Assembly (NCBI GenBank): GCA_902363625.1
Contig: CABJAS010000003.1
Location: forward strand, 62,001 to 126,000
DNA: 64,000 nt
Direction: 5' to 3'
From: Clostridiaceae bacterium
Lineage (GTDB): Bacteria > Bacillota_I > Bacilli_A > Erysipelotrichales > Coprobacillaceae
Shown: in pieces, positions 60,900-64,000 of the stretch
How the letters are laid out: every line of letters begins with the position of its first letter
Position numbering within the stretch: position 1 is the stretch's first letter
Notes under the pieces: model-generated
What the model was told of the DNA's origin: nothing
The model's input: the letters and a program-made list of their open reading frames with translations, nothing else
The model's database searches: none
Program-made: the position numbers and the translations under genes

Positions 60900-62316
60900 C
60901 ATGTTCCAAAGCTTTAACAGATAAATGTTTGCGATAGAAACGGACAAACATTAGTGTCGTAATTAGTGAAGCTAATGTATCGGATACCGGTTCTGCAAAA
61001 TAGATAGCAAATACCTTTCCGGCATGCTGTACTAAGTCTGCGACAGGCTGTGCTAAATTCATCGCAATAGTGCTGTTTCCCATGATGATCGGCAATACAT
61101 AGATAAGTGGAATCAACAAAAAGACTTTTCTAGTCAGAGCCATCAGCAATGATATTTTAGCCTGTCCTAATGCCATGAAGGATTGCTGGCAGGCATTCTG
61201 TGCCCCCATCACCATTCCGCCGCAGACATAGATACGAAGTGCCCAGCTGGCAAAACGGATCGTTGTCGGATCACTGGTAAAGATAGAGACTAACGGTGTC
61301 GCAAAAATAATAAATAATCCACCAAATGTAAAAGACAGTCCTAGACAGCATTTAAAAGTAAGTTTGAAGGTCTGACGGACACGTTCATAATTTTTAGCGC
61401 CATAGTTATAACTCATGATCGGCTGTGCCCCTTGACATAAGCCCATCATCGGCATTGAAATAAACTGCCAAATACTATTCAGGATTGCCATACTGGCTAC
61501 CGCTAAAGTTCCTCCGTAAACGGATAGCTGATTAATGAAAGAAATCTGAAGCAAGCTTTCTGTTGATGCCATAACGAAAGGTGAAACACCTAAAGATACA
61601 ATCGGTATTAAAACTTTCAGCTTAGGTATAATATACTGTTTACGAATCTTGATTGTACTGTTTTTTGAAAATAAGAATTGAAGCACCCATAAAGCAGATA
61701 CACCTTGAGAGATAATCGTCGCTAAAGCTGCCCCTTTAACCCCCATGCCAAAACCAAAGATAAAAACAGGATCTAAGATAATATTAATAATAGCCCCGAT
61801 CAATACTGTAGACATTCCGATTTTTGCGAATCCCTGTGTATTGATATAAGCATTCATTCCAAAGGCGATTTGAACAAATACTGTTCCTAAGGCATATATT
61901 GTAATATATTCTGATGCCGGCTTCAGTGTTTGTGCACTGGCTCCGAACATCGTCAGCAGCGGCGTCTGAAACAACAAAATAGTCATCGTAATCAATACTC
62001 CGGAAATAATCAATGCCGAAAAGCTGTTCGTCATAATTTCTTCGGCACCATCTTGATTCTTTTCTCCAAGTTTAATGGCACACAACGGCGCTCCACCGAC
62101 TCCGACTAACTGTGTAAACGCCATGATTAATGTCACTAATGGCAAAGCCGTGCTTAATCCTGCCATCGCAATCGTACTGTCCGCCATTTTTCCAATGAAA
62201 ATACGATCGACGATATTATATAAAACATTCACTAATTGAGCAATGATGGAAGGAACAGCTAAACTAAAAAGCAGCTTCCCGATCTTTCCCGTTGCCAAAT
62301 CATTTTTTGAACTCAT
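60886..62316 (-). CDS. MATE family efflux transporter
   Basis: A 476-residue exporter with twelve hydrophobic segments. The family start LLFSLAVPSIIAQLVNVLYN, VDRIFIGKM and the internal repeat beginning near MPMMGLCQGAQPIMSYNYGAKN are typical. MATE proteins expel cationic drugs or metabolites using Na+ or H+. I use ATG 62316, eight bases after AGGAGG; upstream in-frame codons lie inside the site. It is monocistronic; the -10 lies in an inverted repeat. Confidence 0.93.
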   Translation of the reverse strand: MSSKNDLATGKIGKLLFSLAVPSIIAQLVNVLYNIVDRIFIGKMADSTIAMAGLSTALPLVTLIMAFTQLVGVGGAPLCAIKLGEKNQDGAEEIMTNSFSALIISGVLITMTILLFQTPLLTMFGASAQTLKPASEYITIYALGTVFVQIAFGMNAYINTQGFAKIGMSTVLIGAIINIILDPVFIFGFGMGVKGAALATIISQGVSALWVLQFLFSKNSTIKIRKQYIIPKLKVLIPIVSLGVSPFVMASTESLLQISFINQLSVYGGTLAVASMAILNSIWQFISMPMMGLCQGAQPIMSYNYGAKNYERVRQTFKLTFKCCLGLSFTFGGLFIIFATPLVSIFTSDPTTIRFASWALRIYVCGGMVMGAQNACQQSFMALGQAKISLLMALTRKVFLLIPLIYVLPIIMGNSTIAMNLAQPVADLVQHAGKVFAIYFAEPVSDTLASLITTLMFVRFYRKHLSVKALEHETEQ

Positions 62317-62340
62317 CTCATATTCCTCCTTATCACACAA

Positions 62341-62359
62341 AGAGCGATTATATCACTCT
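62341..62359 (-). promoter_or_regulatory. Inverted repeat around the MATE gene -10
   Basis: AGAGCGAT and ATCACTCT (7 of 8 pairs) enclose TAT. The minus strand reads AGAGTGATATAATCGCTCT with TATAAT in the centre, about 25 bp before the ribosome binding site. It is a candidate repressor site for an unlinked regulator. Confidence 0.45.
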
Positions 62360-62493
62360 CATCTTCATTTTTCTACATATTTTTATAATAATGAAAAGGG
62401 TTGATTTTCAGATGGTTTTATTTCCCTTTCTTTTAGTATGCCCAGCTATGTAAAAATTAGCGGTATTCTGTTTCCCAAACCATTATTTGAGAT

Positions 62494-62519
62494 AAAAAAG
62501 GAACTTCAAATAAAGTTCC
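62494..62519 (-). terminator. Terminator of the cstA gene
   Basis: GGAACTT and AAGTTCC with a 6-base loop, followed by six T on the minus strand. Confidence 0.85.
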
Positions 62520-62521
62520 AA

Positions 62522-64000
62522 TTAAGCCTCTTTTAGCTTTTTGAAATTAGAAAAGGCAACGATTGCTCCCAATACCACAAGCAATACGGCAAAAACAAGC
62601 TGTAAGCCCTGTGTCATCAAATCGATGCTTCCGGTAGTCAGCCATGCCATCACAATGCCATAAATAGACTGTCCTAAGGAAGTAAAGGTGACTACCAACA
62701 TTAAACACATTGGAATCCACAGCATAAAGCCTTTTCGTCCAGTTGTTTTTAAGAATACGGATAGTGAAATTAAGACTAATGCAGACAACAGCTGATTGCT
62801 GGCACCAAACAATGGCCAAATATTATTATAACCACCTAAAGCCAGTAAGTATCCAATCACTAATGTAATGATTGTGGCTGCATACTTATTCTTAAAAATC
62901 TTCGCTAAGCCTTTTTCATTCCCGCCGTTATCACACAACTCCTGTAAAGACATACGTCCGATACGTGCCACGGAATCCAAAGAAGTCAAGGCTAAAGCCG
63001 ATACCGACATCGCCATCAGGCAGGTAGCAATATGACTAGGCACTCCCAGCTTCCCTAAGAAGCCGGAAACCCCTGTAGAAAATAATTGAAATGGTGTTCC
63101 TTTTGGCAAAGCTCCCCCGCTTGCCAAAGAAGATACCACTACTAGCGCTAAAACCGCCAACAAGGCTTCTAAAAGCATCGCTCCAAAGCCAACCATCTTC
63201 ATATCTTTTTCATTACTGATCTGCTTAGAAGAAGTACCGCTGGATACCAACGAATGGAATCCCGAAACAGCTCCGCAGGCAATTGTAACGAACAATGTTG
63301 GAAATAGGAATTTCCCATCAACAACAAATCCGGTAAAAGCCGGTAAGTCCATCGACGGATTTGCCGCAAAAACACCAATCACAGCTCCTAAGATCATTCC
63401 CACTAATAAGAAAGTTGTCAGATAGTCACGTGGCTGCATCAACAACCACATTGGTAAAATAGAAGCTAAGAATAAATAACCGATGATAATAAAGATCCAG
63501 AAGCTGCGATCTACACACATTGGAAATAAGATTCCCAAAGCAATCATAGCGATTAATAAGATAACGCCAATAATAAATTCTGTAATCTGTGAAGGCTTTT
63601 TATATTTAATAAATAATCCAAACACGATAGCGACAACAATAAATAACATTGAAATTGAAGCAGTAGTCCCATTGACCGTATTGATTGCCCCCTCTGCATC
63701 GATACCGTCAAATGTTCCGGCTACGATATCGGTAAAAGCAGCGATAACGATCAAGGTAAATAACCAGCAAAATACCAGGAACATTTTCTTTCCGGTTTTG
63801 CCAATGTATTTTTCAATAATTAGCCCCATTGATTTCCCCTCATTTTTGACTGACGCATACAAAGCCCCAAAATCATGGACAGCACCAAAAAAGATTCCCC
63901 CAACTAATATCCATAGCAATGCCGGCAGCCAGCCAAACATTAAAGCAATGACCGGTCCGGTAACTGGTCCTGCACCGGCAATAGAAGAAAACTGATGTGC
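62522..64000 (-). CDS. cstA: CstA-type carbon starvation / peptide-pyruvate transporter, 5' end outside the window
   Basis: The frame is open to the right edge: 20 further codons precede the ATG at 63940 and read AHQFSSIAGAGPVTGPVIAL, which belongs to the CstA family core. The visible 492 residues hold about thirteen hydrophobic segments, FGWLPALLWILVGGIFFGAVHDFG and DSVARIGRMSLQEL among the conserved stretches. CstA proteins take up pyruvate or peptides in starved cells. The N-terminal part, with the first membrane segments, is missing. A downstream terminator ends the gene. Confidence 0.92.
   Translation of the reverse strand, partial: AHQFSSIAGAGPVTGPVIALMFGWLPALLWILVGGIFFGAVHDFGALYASVKNEGKSMGLIIEKYIGKTGKKMFLVFCWLFTLIVIAAFTDIVAGTFDGIDAEGAINTVNGTTASISMLFIVVAIVFGLFIKYKKPSQITEFIIGVILLIAMIALGILFPMCVDRSFWIFIIIGYLFLASILPMWLLMQPRDYLTTFLLVGMILGAVIGVFAANPSMDLPAFTGFVVDGKFLFPTLFVTIACGAVSGFHSLVSSGTSSKQISNEKDMKMVGFGAMLLEALLAVLALVVVSSLASGGALPKGTPFQLFSTGVSGFLGKLGVPSHIATCLMAMSVSALALTSLDSVARIGRMSLQELCDNGGNEKGLAKIFKNKYAATIITLVIGYLLALGGYNNIWPLFGASNQLLSALVLISLSVFLKTTGRKGFMLWIPMCLMLVVTFTSLGQSIYGIVMAWLTTGSIDLMTQGLQLVFAVLLVVLGAIVAFSNFKKLKEA

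Noticed and set aside
63483..63995. Plus-strand open frame opposite cstA
   Set aside because: Antisense shadow of a conserved transporter; no ribosome binding site or recognisable domain.
1..64000. CRISPR arrays, insertion sequences, prophage or tRNA genes
   Set aside because: No repeat-spacer pattern, transposase, integrase or cloverleaf was recognised on either strand.

Overview
The window is about 64 kb of AT-rich chromosomal DNA from a low-GC Bacillota. Strong AGGAGG-type ribosome binding sites, sigma-A promoters, T-box leaders, lipobox lipoproteins, a Bce-type peptide-resistance module and lactose/cellobiose-family PTS components all point that way. The overall flavour suggests a gut anaerobe of the Erysipelotrichia type, but that is inference from gene style. 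No rRNA, tRNA, CRISPR array, insertion sequence or prophage was seen. The content is mostly core metabolism with small regulatory islands. Both edge genes are cut by the window: the DUF58 gene at the left and the CstA gene at the right.

Left part (1-25 kb). A DUF58/transglutaminase-like pair is followed by an M14 carboxypeptidase and a metallophosphoesterase. A compact one-carbon/methionine operon comes next: a HAD phosphatase, metF, a free-standing methionine synthase reactivation protein, a short metH and a lipoprotein. Then come a polysaccharide deacetylase, a Bcp peroxiredoxin, and dapF-dapH-dapL for the acetylated branch of diaminopimelate synthesis. Several small self-regulated units follow, each with a readable operator: TetR-flavodoxin, XRE with a short partner, and PadR-DUF1700 with an extra 52-residue ORF.

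Middle (25-46 kb). An M29 aminopeptidase is followed by a MerR/BtrH-like pair, a lone PTS IIC gene with a near-consensus cre site, and a threonine T-box controlling an acetyltransferase plus thrS. A tight four-gene envelope-like operon follows: TPR/WG-repeat protein, serine hydrolase, VanZ and a YhhN-like protein. It is the least described arrangement in the window. coaBC-coaX for coenzyme A lies behind a terminator-containing leader. An RpiR regulator with an aminotransferase and a YdcF-like protein close this part.

Right part (46-64 kb). A methionine T-box precedes metNIQ. Then come a GGDEF protein, DegV, a Gfo/Idh oxidoreductase, PTS IIA, DUF3842, an iron-sulfur aldo/keto reductase behind a MerR-type promoter with no MerR gene beside it, a complete BceRS-BceAB module with a MarR gene downstream, a MATE exporter and CstA. 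Methionine supply recurs as a theme: synthesis at 7.5-11.4 kb and T-box-controlled uptake at 46-48.7 kb.
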